NCBI RefSeq assembly: GCF_039852015.1
Contig: NZ_CP156626.1
Span: 2,762,249 to 2,826,248, forward strand
Direction: 5' to 3'
Length of the DNA stretch: 64,000 bases
Origin: Robbsia sp. KACC 23696
GTDB lineage: Bacteria > Pseudomonadota > Gammaproteobacteria > Burkholderiales > Burkholderiaceae
Part shown: positions 44,887 to 55,150 of the stretch, one piece after another
Layout: every line of letters starts with the position of its first letter
Position numbering within the stretch: position 1 is the first letter of the stretch
The notes under the pieces: model-generated
Told to the model about the DNA's origin: nothing
The model's input: only the letters and a program-made list of their open reading frames with translations
Database searches by the model: none
Translations under genes and position numbers: made by a program

Positions 44887-46323
44887 ATGATGACAGCAGA
44901 CGCGAAGCAGGCTTCTTCCCACCCCGCCGATCACGGCGCGGTCCGCATGGAACGCGACACGTTCGGCGAGATCGCGGTGCCGTCCGACAAGCTATGGGGC
45001 GCGCAAACGCAGCGATCCCTGCAGAATTTCAAGATTTCCACCGAGAAGCAATCGCTGGAAATGATCCACGCGCTGGCTATCGTCAAGCGCGCCGCCGCCG
45101 CCGTGAATCAGCAATTGGGCGTGCTGGCGGACGATCGCGCAAAGGCGATCATCGCCGCCGCCGACGAGGTCATCGAGGGCAAGCACTCGGACGAATTCCC
45201 GCTCGCGGTATGGCAGACCGGCTCCGGTACGCAGACCAATATGAACCTCAACGAGGTGCTGGCGAACCGGGCGAGCGAGTTGATGGGCGGAGAGCGTGGC
45301 GAATCCCGCAAGGTGCACCCGAACGATGACGTCAATCGCGGCCAGTCGTCGAACGACGTCTTCCCCACCGCGATGCACGTCGCTGCCGCCTACGCGGTAC
45401 ACAACACGCTGTTGCCGGCCCTCGCGTTGTTGCGCGACACGCTGCAAGCAAAGTCGAAGGCGTTTGACGACATCGTAAAGATCGGTCGGACCCATTTGCA
45501 AGATGCGACGCCGCTGACATTGGGCCAGGAGTTCTCCGGCTATGTCGCGCAGCTCAACCAGGCGATCAAGCACGCGGAAGCGGCGCAACCGCATCTGTAC
45601 GAATTGGCGCTGGGTGGCACCGCCGTCGGTACCGGCCTGAACGCGCATCCGGAATTCGCCGTGAAGGTGGCGGCTGAAATTGCGCGCCTGACCAAGCTTC
45701 CCTTCGTCACCGCGCCGAACAAGTTCGAGGTAATGGCTGCCGCCGATGCACTGGTGCATGCGCATGGTGCGTTGAAAACGGTGGCCGCGGGCCTGATGAA
45801 GATCACCAACGACATCCGTTGGCTCGCCAGCGGTCCGCGATGCGGCCTGGGCGAACTGTCGATTCCGGAAAACGAACCGGGCAGCTCGATCATGCCGGGC
45901 AAGGTCAATCCGACCCAATCGGAAGCAGTCACGATGCTGTGCTGCCAGGTGTTCGGCAACGACGTCGCCGTGAACTTCGGCGGCGCGAGCGGCAACTTCG
46001 AGTTGAATGTGTTCCGTCCGATGATTGCGCACAACGTGCTGCAATCGGTGCGTCTGCTCGCCGACGGTGCACGCAGTTTCAACGACAACTGCGCGATCGG
46101 CATCGAACCCAATCGCGAACGCATCACGTCGCTGATGAATGAATCGTTGATGCTGGTAACGGCGCTGAACCCGCACATCGGCTATGACAAGGCCGCGCAG
46201 ATTGCCAAGAAAGCGCATAAGGACGGCTCGACGCTGAAAGCGGCCGCGCTCGCCCTTGGCCACGTCACCGATGCGCAGTTCGATGAATGGGTGCGCCCGG
46301 AAGACATGGTCGGCAAGCGCTGA
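44887..46323 (+). CDS. fumC: Fumarate hydratase class II
   Basis: This 478-residue oxygen-stable cytosolic enzyme interconverts fumarate and malate in the TCA cycle. The superfamily signature [11 protein letters not shown] is present near residue 335 and carries the catalytic serine loop. Other conserved blocks are [12 protein letters not shown] (near 115), [14 protein letters not shown] (near 142) and [15 protein letters not shown] (near 200). GGAG lies three bases before ATG 44887 and six before ATG 44890; the second may be the true start, and ATG 44947 is also conceivable because homologues start near MERDTFG. A strong terminator follows. Confidence 0.95.
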   Translation: MMTADAKQASSHPADHGAVRMERDTFGEIAVPSDKLWGAQTQRSLQNFKISTEKQSLEMIHALAIVKRAAAAVNQQLGVLADDRAKAIIAAADEVIEGKHSDEFPLAVWQTGSGTQTNMNLNEVLANRASELMGGERGESRKVHPNDDVNRGQSSNDVFPTAMHVAAAYAVHNTLLPALALLRDTLQAKSKAFDDIVKIGRTHLQDATPLTLGQEFSGYVAQLNQAIKHAEAAQPHLYELALGGTAVGTGLNAHPEFAVKVAAEIARLTKLPFVTAPNKFEVMAAADALVHAHGALKTVAAGLMKITNDIRWLASGPRCGLGELSIPENEPGSSIMPGKVNPTQSEAVTMLCCQVFGNDVAVNFGGASGNFELNVFRPMIAHNVLQSVRLLADGARSFNDNCAIGIEPNRERITSLMNESLMLVTALNPHIGYDKAAQIAKKAHKDGSTLKAAALALGHVTDAQFDEWVRPEDMVGKR

Positions 46324-46373
46324 TCCCGGCTAGACGCCTGCCAGACGGATCCAGGCGCCTCCCGAAATACAAA

Positions 46374-46397
46374 ACGGCCCGACGGGCCGTTTTTTTA
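46374..46397. terminator. Intrinsic terminator after fumC
   Basis: ACGGCCC 46374-46380 pairs with GGGCCGT 46384-46390 around a three-base loop and is followed by seven T residues. The preceding AAAA allows some function on the minus strand for the small lipoprotein gene that ends at 46423. Confidence 0.9.
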
Positions 46398-46422
46398 TGC
46401 GCGGGCATCAAGACCAGGCCGC

Positions 46423-46557
46423 TCAGCGACTCCGAAACGAGACGCCCTGATCGATCGTGCCGTACATCGAAATCCCGTTGGCGCTTTGCGCACCGCCCCC
46501 GCCGCTGCCCGCGCATCCGCCCAGGACGATCGTCGCGGCGAGCAGGACGCCCGCCAT
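46423..46557 (-). CDS. Small lipoprotein
   Basis: This is a short protein with a lipoprotein signal MAGVLLAATIVLGGC followed by a glycine-rich linker and a conserved-looking tail SMYGTIDQGVSFRSR. It is probably anchored in a cell-envelope membrane. From ATG 46557 it has 44 residues and lacks a positive n-region; from ATG 46647 it has 74 residues with a basic RKGLRR n-region but overlaps the 3' end of thyA by 41 bases. Either start is possible. Short lipoproteins with a YGTxDxGV tail occur in Burkholderia-like genomes, but I know no function. Confidence 0.65.
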   Translation of the reverse strand: MAGVLLAATIVLGGCAGSGGGGAQSANGISMYGTIDQGVSFRSR

Positions 46558-46606
46558 GCCCGCACGACGCAGGCCCTTCCGCAGAATGGGACGCGCGCCA
46601 CGCGGT

Positions 46607-47443
46607 TCAGATAGCGATGGGCGCGGCAATATGCGGATGCGGGTCATAATCGACGATCTCGAAGTCTTCGAAGCGGTAATCCAGAATCGACGCCGGCTTG
46701 CGGTGGATTTTCAGCTTCGGCAGCGCGCGCGGCGCGCGCTCCAACTGCAGCGCCGCCTGCTCGACGTGGTTCGAATACAAATGCGCATCGCCTATCGAGT
46801 GAATGATCTCGCCCGGCTCCAAGCCCACTTGTTGCGCCAACATATGCGTCAGGAACGCCACCGACGCGCAGTTATACGGCACGCCCAGGAACCAGTCGCC
46901 GGATCGCTGCGTCAGCATGCAGCTCAGCCGACCGTCGGTCACATTGAACTGGTACATGACGTGGCAAGGCGGCAACGCCATCCGGCCCGCCGCCGCGTTT
47001 TCCACCGGCGAGCGCGATTCATCGGGCAGGTAGGACACATTCCACGCATTCAGAATATGGCGCCGGCTGTTCGGCTTACGCGTCAGCGAATCGACCAAGG
47101 CCGCAATCTGGTCCGTCGTCGAGCCATCCGGGTTCGGCCAGTGACGCCATTGCGCACCATAGACCGGCCCCAATTCGCCGTCCGGCGTCGCCCATTCGTC
47201 CCAGATCGTGACCTTGTTTTCGTGCAGATAGCGCAGATTGGTGTCGCCGCGCAGAAACCACAGCAGCTCATGCAGGATCGAGCGGATATGCAGCTTCTTC
47301 GTCGTCAGCAGCGGAAAACCGTCGGCCAGGTCGTGGCGATACATCACCCCGAAAATCGACCGCGTTCCCGTACCGGTCCGGTCTCCCTTGACGTGACCCT
47401 GCTCGAGAAGTTGCCGCATAACGGCGAGGTACTGCTGGTCCAT
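46607..47443 (-). CDS. thyA: Thymidylate synthase
   Basis: This 278-residue cytosolic dimer converts dUMP to dTMP using methylene-tetrahydrofolate. The nucleophile is Cys160 in [12 protein letters not shown]. The phosphate-binding arginines lie in [12 protein letters not shown] (residue 21 onward) and [11 protein letters not shown], with further conserved blocks [24 protein letters not shown] and HLYSNHVEQ. The C-terminus ends in an alanine-rich tail with APIAI. It is divergent from folA across 154 bases, which ties dTMP synthesis to recycling of the dihydrofolate it makes. Confidence 0.97.
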   Translation of the reverse strand: MDQQYLAVMRQLLEQGHVKGDRTGTGTRSIFGVMYRHDLADGFPLLTTKKLHIRSILHELLWFLRGDTNLRYLHENKVTIWDEWATPDGELGPVYGAQWRHWPNPDGSTTDQIAALVDSLTRKPNSRRHILNAWNVSYLPDESRSPVENAAAGRMALPPCHVMYQFNVTDGRLSCMLTQRSGDWFLGVPYNCASVAFLTHMLAQQVGLEPGEIIHSIGDAHLYSNHVEQAALQLERAPRALPKLKIHRKPASILDYRFEDFEIVDYDPHPHIAAPIAI

Positions 47444-47597
47444 GCGCGAACACTCGTAGAGAAATAGCTGACGGACGTATTTTACTCCCGCTCCTCGTCG
47501 CGGGGCGGATTCCGATCGGCGCGGTCCGCTGAAGCTCTGGCGCTACAATATCCGGCCAACGACATCCCGCGGCATCCACGCCTTTATCGAAGCGCCC

Positions 47598-48128
47598 ATG
47601 ACTCAGCAAACGCCCCAACCCGCACCGCATCTCACCCTGATCGTCGCCCGCGCGCGTAACGGCGTGATCGGGCGCGACAACCAACTCCCCTGGCATCTGC
47701 CCGAGGATCTGGCCTATTTCAAGAAAACGACGATGGGGGCGCCGGTCGTCATGGGGCGGAAGACCCACGAGTCGATCGGTCGCCCGTTGCCAGGGCGCCG
47801 CAATGTCGTGGTCACGCGCGATTCGGCGCGTCAGTTTGCCGGCTGCGATACCGTAAACAGCCTGGAGCAGGCCCTCGACGCCTGTGCAAGCGATGGCGTA
47901 TCGGAGGTGTTTCTGATCGGCGGCGCGCAGCTGTATGCGGAAGGCATCGGGCTGGCGCAGCGCCTGCTGATCACCGAAGTGGATGCCGACGTCGAAGGCG
48001 ACGCGCATTTCGCCGCCCCGGATCCCGCCGTCTGGGAGGAAACGGGCCGCGATAGCCATCCGGCCCTGACGCGCGACGACGGCTCGACCCGGCTGGGCTA
48101 TGCCTTTGTCACGTATCGCCGTCGCTGA
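47598..48128 (+). CDS. folA: Dihydrofolate reductase
   Basis: This 176-residue enzyme reduces dihydrofolate to tetrahydrofolate with NADPH. It has [20 protein letters not shown] with the flexible Met20-type loop, the catalytic acid in [12 protein letters not shown], the NADPH motifs [21 protein letters not shown] and [13 protein letters not shown] (split by position), and a C-terminal strand. It is about 15 residues longer than E. coli FolA, mainly at the N-terminus. Its stop lies six bases from the stop of the convergent pmbA gene. Confidence 0.95.
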   Translation: MTQQTPQPAPHLTLIVARARNGVIGRDNQLPWHLPEDLAYFKKTTMGAPVVMGRKTHESIGRPLPGRRNVVVTRDSARQFAGCDTVNSLEQALDACASDGVSEVFLIGGAQLYAEGIGLAQRLLITEVDADVEGDAHFAAPDPAVWEETGRDSHPALTRDDGSTRLGYAFVTYRRR

Positions 48129-48134
48129 CCGTCC

Positions 48135-49511
48135 TTAGGCGCGACCCGCGATCGTCATCTTTTCGATCAGGATCGAACCGCAGGTTTTATTGCCGCGCAC
48201 CAGCTCGTCGGCGCCGACGGCCACGATATGCCGCAGCATATCGCCCAGATTGCCGGCGATCGTGATTTCCTCGACCGGATACTGGATCTTGCCGTTTTCG
48301 ACCCAGAAACCCGATGCGCCGCGCGAGTAATCGCCGGTGATTAGATTGACGCCCTGGCCCATCAGATCGGTCACCAGCAGGCCGGTGCCGAGTTTGCGCA
48401 ACATCGCGTCGAGATCGTCACCCGGCTGGGTCAGCTTGCTGCGAATCGTCAGGTTATGCGCGCCGCCGGCGTTGCCGGTGGTCGGCATGCCGAGCTTTCG
48501 CGCCGAATACGTCGACAGGAAATAGCCGCGCAGGATGCCGTCCTCGACGAAGGCGCGCTTGGTGACGCGCACCCCTTCGTCGTCGAACGGCGCGCTGCCC
48601 ATGGCACCGACGACGAACGGATCCTCGGTGATGCTGATGTGATCGGCCAATACCGGACGATCGAGGCTATCGAGCAGAAAAGTCGCCTTGCGATATAAGG
48701 CGCCCCCGCCCACGGCCTGCGTCAAGGACCCGATCAGGCCCATCGCGATCGGTGCCTCGAACAACACCGGCGCCTTGCGCGTATCGATCGGCCGCGCGCC
48801 CAGTCGCGACAAAGCGCGCTCGGCAGCGTAGCGACCGATCTTCTCCGGCGCGCTCAACTGATCGGCGTTACGCTTGACCGAATGCCAGTCGTCGCGCTGC
48901 ATCTGGCCGTTCAGCCCGGCGATCGGGGCGCACGAGACAAAATGCCGCGACACCGGGTAACCGCCGATAAAGCCCCGACTGGTGGCCAGCACGAACTGCG
49001 AATGCTGCGCCGCCACCGTCGCGCCGTCGGAATTTTCGATATGCGGATCGACGTCGAACGCTGCCTGTTCGGCCCGCCGGGCAATCTCGACGGCGGCTTC
49101 CGCCTGCAGATCCCACGGGTGGAACAGGTCGAGATCGCGCGGGGCCGTTTCGAGCAACGCTTCCTCGGCCAGGCCGGCGCAGTCGTCTTCGGCGGTAAAG
49201 CGGGCGATGTTGTAAGCGGCGGCGACCGTGTCGCGCAAGGCCTTCGCCGTGAAATCGGACGTGCTGGCGTTGCCGCGACGGTTGCCGATGAACACCGTGA
49301 CACCGACGGATTTATCGCGGTTGTGCTCGATCGTCTCTACCTGGCCACGGCGTACGCTGACGGACAGGCCGTCGCTTTCCGAAATTTCGGTGGCGGCATC
49401 GGTGCCGCCGATTTCCTTCGCGTACTTCAGGATATCGCTGGCGATCCCCTTCAACTGGTCCTGGGAATGCGGGAACAAACGCGAGGTCTTGGACGTATGA
49501 GCTGCAGGCAT
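48135..49511 (-). CDS. pmbA: TldD/PmbA family metalloprotease subunit PmbA
   Basis: This 458-residue cytosolic protein forms a heterodimer with TldD that degrades unfolded peptides and matures antibiotics or antitoxins. PmbA features include ESDGLSVSVRRGQVETIEHN near the N-terminus, a central NAGGAHNLTIRSKLTQPGDD block, and a C-terminal LVTDLMGQGVNLITGDYSRGASGFWVENG (shown by position about 370-400). The catalytic HExxxH belongs to TldD and is absent here, as expected. The gene is divergent from darP, with about 110 bases between the starts. Confidence 0.92.
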   Translation of the reverse strand: MPAAHTSKTSRLFPHSQDQLKGIASDILKYAKEIGGTDAATEISESDGLSVSVRRGQVETIEHNRDKSVGVTVFIGNRRGNASTSDFTAKALRDTVAAAYNIARFTAEDDCAGLAEEALLETAPRDLDLFHPWDLQAEAAVEIARRAEQAAFDVDPHIENSDGATVAAQHSQFVLATSRGFIGGYPVSRHFVSCAPIAGLNGQMQRDDWHSVKRNADQLSAPEKIGRYAAERALSRLGARPIDTRKAPVLFEAPIAMGLIGSLTQAVGGGALYRKATFLLDSLDRPVLADHISITEDPFVVGAMGSAPFDDEGVRVTKRAFVEDGILRGYFLSTYSARKLGMPTTGNAGGAHNLTIRSKLTQPGDDLDAMLRKLGTGLLVTDLMGQGVNLITGDYSRGASGFWVENGKIQYPVEEITIAGNLGDMLRHIVAVGADELVRGNKTCGSILIEKMTIAGRA

Positions 49512-49621
49512 GGGTTGACGTATCTCCTCGGAAGCCTGGATAGGGACCAGGCGGCCATCGCCCGATCATATCAAACCCTGCCAACCCGCACAGGGGCGCG
49601 CTGGGTCTGTACAATTCGCGA

Positions 49622-50281
49622 ATGACTCGCAAACGAAACGCCAGCCGTGCAGGGGAAGCCGGCCGGCCCAATGAACTCCCCGAAAGCCCGCTGGGTCCTG
49701 ATGGTCAACCGGTCTATGACCGGCCCAGTAAAACACAACTCAAGCGCGATATGACCGCGCTTCAGAAATTGGGCAAAGAATTAGCGGAACTGCCAAAAGA
49801 GGCCTTCCGCAAATTGCCGCTGCCTGAAGCGCTGTTCGACGCCCTCACGGAAACACGTCGAATCTCTGACCACGAAGGCCGTCGCCGACAACTGCAGTTC
49901 GTCGGCAAGGTCATGCGACGCCTGGACGACGAGGATGTGGCCGCGTTGCGGCAGACGCTCGACAAGATCCGGGGCATCAGCCGCGCTGAGACAGTCAAGC
50001 TGCACGCCATCGAACGGTGGCGCGACGTGCTGATCGAATCCGACGAGGCGCTGACCGACTTCATGCAACGCTACCCGGAAGCCGACGTGCAGCAGGGCCG
50101 CACGCTGATCCGCAATGCGCGCCGCGAAGGCCAGCAGCAAGGCTCGCCGCGTTACTACCGCGAACTGTTCCAATGGGTGAAGGCCGCCCATGAGGCGCAC
50201 GAGGGCGGCGGTAGCGACGAGGAAACGGATGACGCAGACAGCGACGAGGACGACGATGACGATTTCGACGACCGCGACTGA
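49622..50281 (+). CDS. darP: Ribosome biogenesis factor YjgA/DarP (DUF615)
   Basis: This 219-residue soluble, largely helical protein associates with late 50S precursors. Family blocks seen are [46 protein letters not shown] (by position about 65-92), and [11 protein letters not shown], followed by [14 protein letters not shown]. The final 20 residues are almost entirely Asp/Glu ([17 protein letters not shown]), a longer acidic tail than in E. coli. That acidic segment also hosts the start of mog in another frame: the two genes overlap by 26 bases. Confidence 0.92.
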   Translation: MTRKRNASRAGEAGRPNELPESPLGPDGQPVYDRPSKTQLKRDMTALQKLGKELAELPKEAFRKLPLPEALFDALTETRRISDHEGRRRQLQFVGKVMRRLDDEDVAALRQTLDKIRGISRAETVKLHAIERWRDVLIESDEALTDFMQRYPEADVQQGRTLIRNARREGQQQGSPRYYRELFQWVKAAHEAHEGGGSDEETDDADSDEDDDDDFDDRD

Positions 50282-50933
50282 CGCATCGGGCGCGCCGAGC
50301 GCTAAAGTGTTGCGCCCCGGCCGCAGCCATCCGGATGAAGTCGTGATCGGTCTGGTCTCGATCAGTGATCGGGCCAGCGCCGGCACCTATCAGGATGCCG
50401 GCATCCCGGCCCTGACGGAATGGCTGGCAGCAGCGTTGCGCAGCCCCTTCCGTATCGAAACACGCCTGATCCCGGACGAGATTCCCGCCATCTCGGCGAC
50501 ACTGATCGAGCTTGTCGATCAGCTCGAATGCGATCTCGTGCTGACCACCGGCGGCACCGGGCCGTCCCGTCGGGACGTGACGCCGGAGGCCACACTTGCA
50601 GTAGGGACAAAGACGATGCCGGGCTTTGGCGAGCAGATGCGCCAGATCAGCCTGGCTTTCGTGCCGACGGCGATCCTGTCGCGGCAGGTCGCCGTGATTC
50701 GGGAGACCGACACGCACGCGGCGTTGATCGTCAACCTGCCGGGGCAGCCGAAGTCGATCAAGGAAACGTTGGAAGGATTACGCGAAGCCGATGGGACTCT
50801 CAAGGTCCCGGGCATTTTCGCGGCGATACCGTACTGCGTCGACCTGATCGGTGGCCCGTATATGGAGACCCAAGCTGCCGTCGTCGACGCCTTTCGGCCG
50901 AAGTCGGCACGCCGCGCCAAACCGGACGCCTGA
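50256..50933 (+). CDS. mog: Molybdopterin adenylyltransferase
   Basis: This 225-residue protein of the MogA/MoaB fold adenylates molybdopterin before molybdenum insertion. It has [19 protein letters not shown], the acidic LIPDE loop, [18 protein letters not shown] (the MoCF signature), and [14 protein letters not shown]. It is somewhat longer than E. coli Mog because of a 30-residue N-terminal extension. ATG 50256 has an AGGA-like ribosome-binding site inside the darP coding end; ATG 50229 is an alternative. The cofactor would be needed by the nitrate reductase fusion in this window, though the genes are 40 kb apart. Confidence 0.9.
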   Translation: MTISTTATDASGAPSAKVLRPGRSHPDEVVIGLVSISDRASAGTYQDAGIPALTEWLAAALRSPFRIETRLIPDEIPAISATLIELVDQLECDLVLTTGGTGPSRRDVTPEATLAVGTKTMPGFGEQMRQISLAFVPTAILSRQVAVIRETDTHAALIVNLPGQPKSIKETLEGLREADGTLKVPGIFAAIPYCVDLIGGPYMETQAAVVDAFRPKSARRAKPDA

Positions 50934-50959
50934 AGCGGCGGCCGACGATGCGCCCCGCT

Positions 50960-51589
50960 TTAGGCGACGGGCGCGTCGGCGCGGAGGAAATGCTGGCGGT
51001 AGTACTTCAATTCGTCGATCGATTCGACGATGTCGGCAAGCGCCGTATGCATCGCCCGCTTCTGGAAGCCCTTCATCAAGTCCGGGCGCCAGCGGCGTAC
51101 CAGTTCCTTCAGCGTGCTGACGTCCAGATTGCGATAATGGAAGAAGTCCTCCAGTTCGGGCATCCAGCGCGCCATGAAGCGACGGTCCTGGCAAATCGAA
51201 TTGCCGCACATCGGCGACTTGCCCGGCGGCACGTATTGCCCAAGGAAGGCGCGAATCTGGGCGATCGCGTCCGCTTCGGACACGGTCGATGCCTTGACGC
51301 GATCGATCAGGCCCGAACGGCCGTGCGTATTCTTGTTCCAGTCGTCCATCGCGTCCAACGCCGCATCCGATTGGTGGATGGCGAGCACCGGGCCCTCCAC
51401 CAGAATCTGCAGTTGCGGATCGGTCACGACCACGGCAATTTCGATGATGCGATCGGTGTCCGGGAACAGACCGGTCATCTCCATGTCGACCCAGACAAGG
51501 TTGAACTCGCTGCGCGCAAGTGTCACGGGCGCGGAAGCGGACTCGGAGGGCGACGATGCGCCCGGTGTTTCAGACGAAGGAACGGACAT
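50960..51589 (-). CDS. orn: Oligoribonuclease
   Basis: This 209-residue DEDDh exonuclease degrades very short RNAs and pGpG from c-di-GMP breakdown. The catalytic acids start in [21 protein letters not shown]. Later blocks are [15 protein letters not shown] and [12 protein letters not shown] with the His of the DEDDh signature, and the C-terminal [10 protein letters not shown]. The first 27 residues (Ser/Pro-rich) are an extension compared with E. coli Orn (181 residues). ATG 51589 was chosen; a longer frame to 51862 is not supported. It would complete the c-di-GMP pathway begun by the EAL protein in this window. Confidence 0.95.
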   Translation of the reverse strand: MSVPSSETPGASSPSESASAPVTLARSEFNLVWVDMEMTGLFPDTDRIIEIAVVVTDPQLQILVEGPVLAIHQSDAALDAMDDWNKNTHGRSGLIDRVKASTVSEADAIAQIRAFLGQYVPPGKSPMCGNSICQDRRFMARWMPELEDFFHYRNLDVSTLKELVRRWRPDLMKGFQKRAMHTALADIVESIDELKYYRQHFLRADAPVA

Positions 51590-51737
51590 GACGGCGACAG
51601 TAGCGAAGAAACGATAATTCCCGCATAGTGCCATACGGTCTGTGATATGCCCACCTCCGCCCTGTAAATCACGCGGCTGGCAGCCGCGACGGGGCAGTTC
51701 AGCGCACGATGTTGCGTAATTTGACGGACGCTTTGTC

Positions 51738-53006
51738 ATGTTCTCGATCTTGTTCGCCATCGCCCTGGCTGCGATGGTTGCCACCAAACTGTGGCTCGGC
51801 CTGCGCCAGATTCGCCACGTCGCCGCACACCGTGCCAGCGTGCCGGCCCGCTTCGTCGACACGATCCCGCTGCGCTCGCACCAACGTGCCGCCGACTACA
51901 CGGTCGCCCTTGCCAAATTGAGCGCCACGGAAGTCGTCGCCGGCGCCGTCGTGCTGGCCCTGCTGACGCTGGGCGGCGGCACCGGTACCCTCGACATCTG
52001 GCTCTCGGGCCTGCTCGGTCATGGCATCGTGCAGCAGGTCGTATTGATCGGCGTCGTGGTGGCGATCACGAGCCTGGTGGATCTGCCCTTCGACTATCTC
52101 CGACACTTCGTGGTGGAGGAGCGCTTCGGCTTCAACAAGATGACACCCGGCGTGTTTTTCGCCGATCTGATCAAATCGACGGCGATCGGCACCGTGCTGG
52201 GCCTGCCCCTGTTGCTCGTCGTGCTCTGGCTGATGGCCCGCGCCGGCGCCTTGTGGTGGCTATATGCCTGGGCCGTCTGGGTCGGCTTCAATGTCCTGGT
52301 GCTGGTGCTCTATCCCACCTTGATCGCGCCGATGTTCAACAAATTCAAGCCCTTGGATGACGACGCGCTGCGGATCCGAATCGAGTCCCTGCTGCAACGC
52401 TGCGGCTTTGCGGCAAAGGGGCTGTTCGTCATGGACGGCAGCCGCCGTTCGGCGCATGGCAATGCCTATTTCACCGGCTTTGGCGCGGCAAAGCGCATCG
52501 TCTTTTTCGACACGCTGATTTCGCGTTTGTCCGGCGATGAGATCGAAGCCGTATTGGCGCATGAGCTGGGCCACTTCAAGCGCCGCCATGTCATCAAACG
52601 CATGGTGGCGACCTTCGGCATCAGCCTGGCGTTGCTGGCCTTGTTGGGTTGGTTGATGCAGCAGACGTGGTTCTACACGGATCTGCATGTGACGCCGGAC
52701 GACAGCGGCGCCGGCAATGCCGGGCTCGCCCTGCTGTTGTTTTTCCTGATCGCGCCGGTTTTCCTGTTTTTCGCCGGTCCGTTGAGCGCCCTGACCTCCC
52801 GCAAGCACGAGTTCGAAGCCGACGCGTTTGCGGCGGACCAGACGCGCGCGCAGGATCTCGTCAACGCGCTGGTCAAGCTGTATCAGGACAATGCGTCGAC
52901 GCTGACGCCGGACCCGATGTACTCGGCTTTCTATTATTCGCATCCCCCCGCATCGCAGCGCATCGACCGCCTGCTGCAGTTGGAAGGTATTCGTGGCGCA
53001 ACCTAA
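51738..53006 (+). CDS. M48 family zinc metalloprotease (CAAX prenyl protease Ste24-like)
   Basis: This 422-residue inner-membrane protease has about six to seven hydrophobic helices. The zinc site HELGH is at 275-279 ([15 protein letters not shown]), with the third ligand in [12 protein letters not shown] (EADAFA) near residue 355. PSA-type [15 protein letters not shown] precedes the active site, as in Ste24/HtpX relatives. Bacterial members process or degrade membrane proteins; CAAX substrates are not known in bacteria. The stop overlaps the rsgA GTG start by 14 bases, suggesting co-translation. Confidence 0.9.
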   Translation: MFSILFAIALAAMVATKLWLGLRQIRHVAAHRASVPARFVDTIPLRSHQRAADYTVALAKLSATEVVAGAVVLALLTLGGGTGTLDIWLSGLLGHGIVQQVVLIGVVVAITSLVDLPFDYLRHFVVEERFGFNKMTPGVFFADLIKSTAIGTVLGLPLLLVVLWLMARAGALWWLYAWAVWVGFNVLVLVLYPTLIAPMFNKFKPLDDDALRIRIESLLQRCGFAAKGLFVMDGSRRSAHGNAYFTGFGAAKRIVFFDTLISRLSGDEIEAVLAHELGHFKRRHVIKRMVATFGISLALLALLGWLMQQTWFYTDLHVTPDDSGAGNAGLALLLFFLIAPVFLFFAGPLSALTSRKHEFEADAFAADQTRAQDLVNALVKLYQDNASTLTPDPMYSAFYYSHPPASQRIDRLLQLEGIRGAT

Positions 53007-53949
53007 GCAAGTCCCTGCCCGTACGGCACCTCAGGAAACGTTCGAAGGAACGGTCATCGCCGCCCACGGCCGACACTACGTGGTCGCGCCCGACGATGGC
53101 AGTGCGTTGACCCAGGCATTTCCGCGCGGCAAGAAAAGCGATGTCGCGGTCAACGACCGCGTCAGCGTCGTGCGCCAGTCGGCCGACCAGGGCGTCATCG
53201 ACGCGGTGTTGCCGCGTCGGAACCTGCTGTACCGCTCCGATCAATACAAATCCAAGCTGTTCGCGGCCAACCTCGATCAGATTGCCATCGTCGTGGCCAC
53301 GGAGCCGCATTTCAGCGAGGACCTGCTGGGGCGTGCCTTGGTCGCCGCCGATGCACATGGCCTGGACGCCTGCATCATCCTCAACAAGGTGGACGTTACC
53401 GATGCGCTGGCGCATGCGCGGGGCCGTCTCGCGCCCTATGTCGCGCTCGGTTACCGGGTTTTCGAATTGTCGGCCGGCGCGGATCCCGAAGGCGCACACG
53501 CGACCTTGACACCAGCATTGGCCGGACGCACGACGCTGCTGCTGGGACAGTCGGGAATGGGAAAATCGACGCTGATCAATGTGCTGGTCCCCGGTGCGGA
53601 AGCCGCGACGCGCGAGATTTCAGCGGCGCTGCATGCCGGTAAGCACACGACCACCTTCACCCGCCGCTATGCCTTGCCGGCCGTGGCAGACGGCGACGAT
53701 GCGCCGACGGCCCTGCTGGACTCGCCGGGATTCCAGGAGTTCGGCCTGCATCATCTCACCGAAGGCACCTTGGAACGCGCGCTGCCGGACTTTCGTCCGC
53801 TGCTGGGTGGTTGCCGTTTCTACAACTGCCGGCATCTGCACGAGCCGGGTTGCGCGATCCTGGAAGCGGTGGAAGACGGTCGCATCGCGCCGAACCGGCA
53901 TGCGCTCTATGCGCAACTGGTACACGAGACGAACCAGGTCGTCCGCTAA
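52993..53949 (+). CDS. rsgA: Ribosome small subunit-dependent GTPase RsgA
   Basis: This 318-residue assembly GTPase releases RbfA from the maturing 30S subunit. It has an N-terminal OB fold (residues about 15-90), then a circularly permuted G domain: NKVD appears (residue about 133) before the P-loop [10 protein letters not shown] at 185-194 and [10 protein letters not shown] later. The C-terminal zinc site is [14 protein letters not shown], with Cys-x4-Cys-x-His-x5-Cys. The GTG start at 52993 has AAGG close upstream and overlaps the M48 gene. Start alternatives within the OB fold are unlikely. Confidence 0.95.
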   Translation: MAQPKQVPARTAPQETFEGTVIAAHGRHYVVAPDDGSALTQAFPRGKKSDVAVNDRVSVVRQSADQGVIDAVLPRRNLLYRSDQYKSKLFAANLDQIAIVVATEPHFSEDLLGRALVAADAHGLDACIILNKVDVTDALAHARGRLAPYVALGYRVFELSAGADPEGAHATLTPALAGRTTLLLGQSGMGKSTLINVLVPGAEAATREISAALHAGKHTTTFTRRYALPAVADGDDAPTALLDSPGFQEFGLHHLTEGTLERALPDFRPLLGGCRFYNCRHLHEPGCAILEAVEDGRIAPNRHALYAQLVHETNQVVR

Positions 53950-54034
53950 GCCCGATCGTCCGCTAAACCCGAGCGCGGCGGCGGATGACGCGCAATGGCC
54001 TCATTCGCGGTCGCGCCGGTGCGCGGGATCAAGA

Positions 54035-54997
54035 TTATGCCAACCAGACCGATAGCGTGATCATCAGCAACAGGATCATCCACAGAATCACCGCGCGCCA
54101 GACCAGACCGACTGCCGAGCGTAGCGTCCGGGGTGTGCAGTCCTCGCCCACCGGCAACGGCGTGGGCCGATTGTAGGGATCGAGCATCGTATCCAGCGTG
54201 CCGAACGACTCCGTCGCCACCGGCTCGGCCTGCGGCTCGACCAAGCGGGCGCCCAGCGCACCGCTACCCGCCGCTAGAAGCACGCCTTCGTTCGTGTCGG
54301 CCCAGACGCCGCCATAGTGGCGCCAGGCGTAGACCGCATCCTCGAAATTCCCGACGATGGCAAAACCCAGCGCAGTCAGCCGCGCCGGAAGCCAATCGAT
54401 ATAAAAGAAGGCACGACGCGCGAAATTCGAGAAGGCGGGACTACGCTCGGCGGACGTCTCGGTCCACGTCGCGGCCAGATGCGACGCAATCCGATAGCAG
54501 ACGGCACCGGCCGGCCCCACCGGAATCAGGAACCAGAAGAAGACGCCGAAAACATGCCGGTGCGATGCAATGACCGCGTAGATAAGCGTGTTCCGCACGA
54601 TCTCACTCACCGGCATCTCGCTGGTTTCCATCCCGGTCCAGGTCTGCAACAACTCGCGTGCGAGCGGCACGTCGTCGTTATTGAGTGCTACCTGGATATC
54701 GGTGAAGTAGTGACTGAATTGGCGGAATCCGAGCGTCAGATACAAGACTGCGACATTCCAGGCAAAGGCGAGCACGAAGCTCACATGCCACAGCAGATAG
54801 TAAATGGCGCCGACGCCCACGGTCCACGGCACGACGACGCCGAACCAGGCGAGCATGCCGTGCTTGCCGCGGCCGCCGTCCATGCCGCGCCCCATGCGCT
54901 CGGCGTGGCGACGTAGCAAACGCGCGACGGCGTTATTCGAGTCGAGCGCACGAAATTGCTCGAGGACCAGGGCAATGAGTACAGAAAAGAAAGTCAT
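54035..54997 (-). CDS. CobD/CbiB family membrane protein
   Basis: This 320-residue inner-membrane protein starts MTFFSVLIALVLEQFRALDS. It carries the CbiB-like core ELLQTWTGMETSEMPVSEIVRNTLIYAVIASHRHVFGVFFWFL (by position about 110-155) and a C-terminal membrane helix. Such paralogues resemble the AmpE/CobD fold; the true adenosylcobinamide-phosphate synthase usually sits with cobalamin genes, which are absent here, so cobalamin synthesis is not assumed. ATG 54997 was chosen because it opens a membrane helix; a longer frame to 55042 adds residues of intergenic type. It is convergent with rsgA. Confidence 0.78.
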   Translation of the reverse strand: MTFFSVLIALVLEQFRALDSNNAVARLLRRHAERMGRGMDGGRGKHGMLAWFGVVVPWTVGVGAIYYLLWHVSFVLAFAWNVAVLYLTLGFRQFSHYFTDIQVALNNDDVPLARELLQTWTGMETSEMPVSEIVRNTLIYAVIASHRHVFGVFFWFLIPVGPAGAVCYRIASHLAATWTETSAERSPAFSNFARRAFFYIDWLPARLTALGFAIVGNFEDAVYAWRHYGGVWADTNEGVLLAAGSGALGARLVEPQAEPVATESFGTLDTMLDPYNRPTPLPVGEDCTPRTLRSAVGLVWRAVILWMILLLMITLSVWLA

Positions 54998-55150
54998 GCT
55001 ATCGGCTGCACAAATCGTAAGACAGAGCATACTGAACCGCATCGGCAGACGTCCCGGCTAGCCGTCGTCTTATCCCGCGAACCGCAATCGCCCTCGCCGA
55101 TGTGGTCGTAACAATAACATCAAATGTTACATTCGACGGCGTCATTCACG

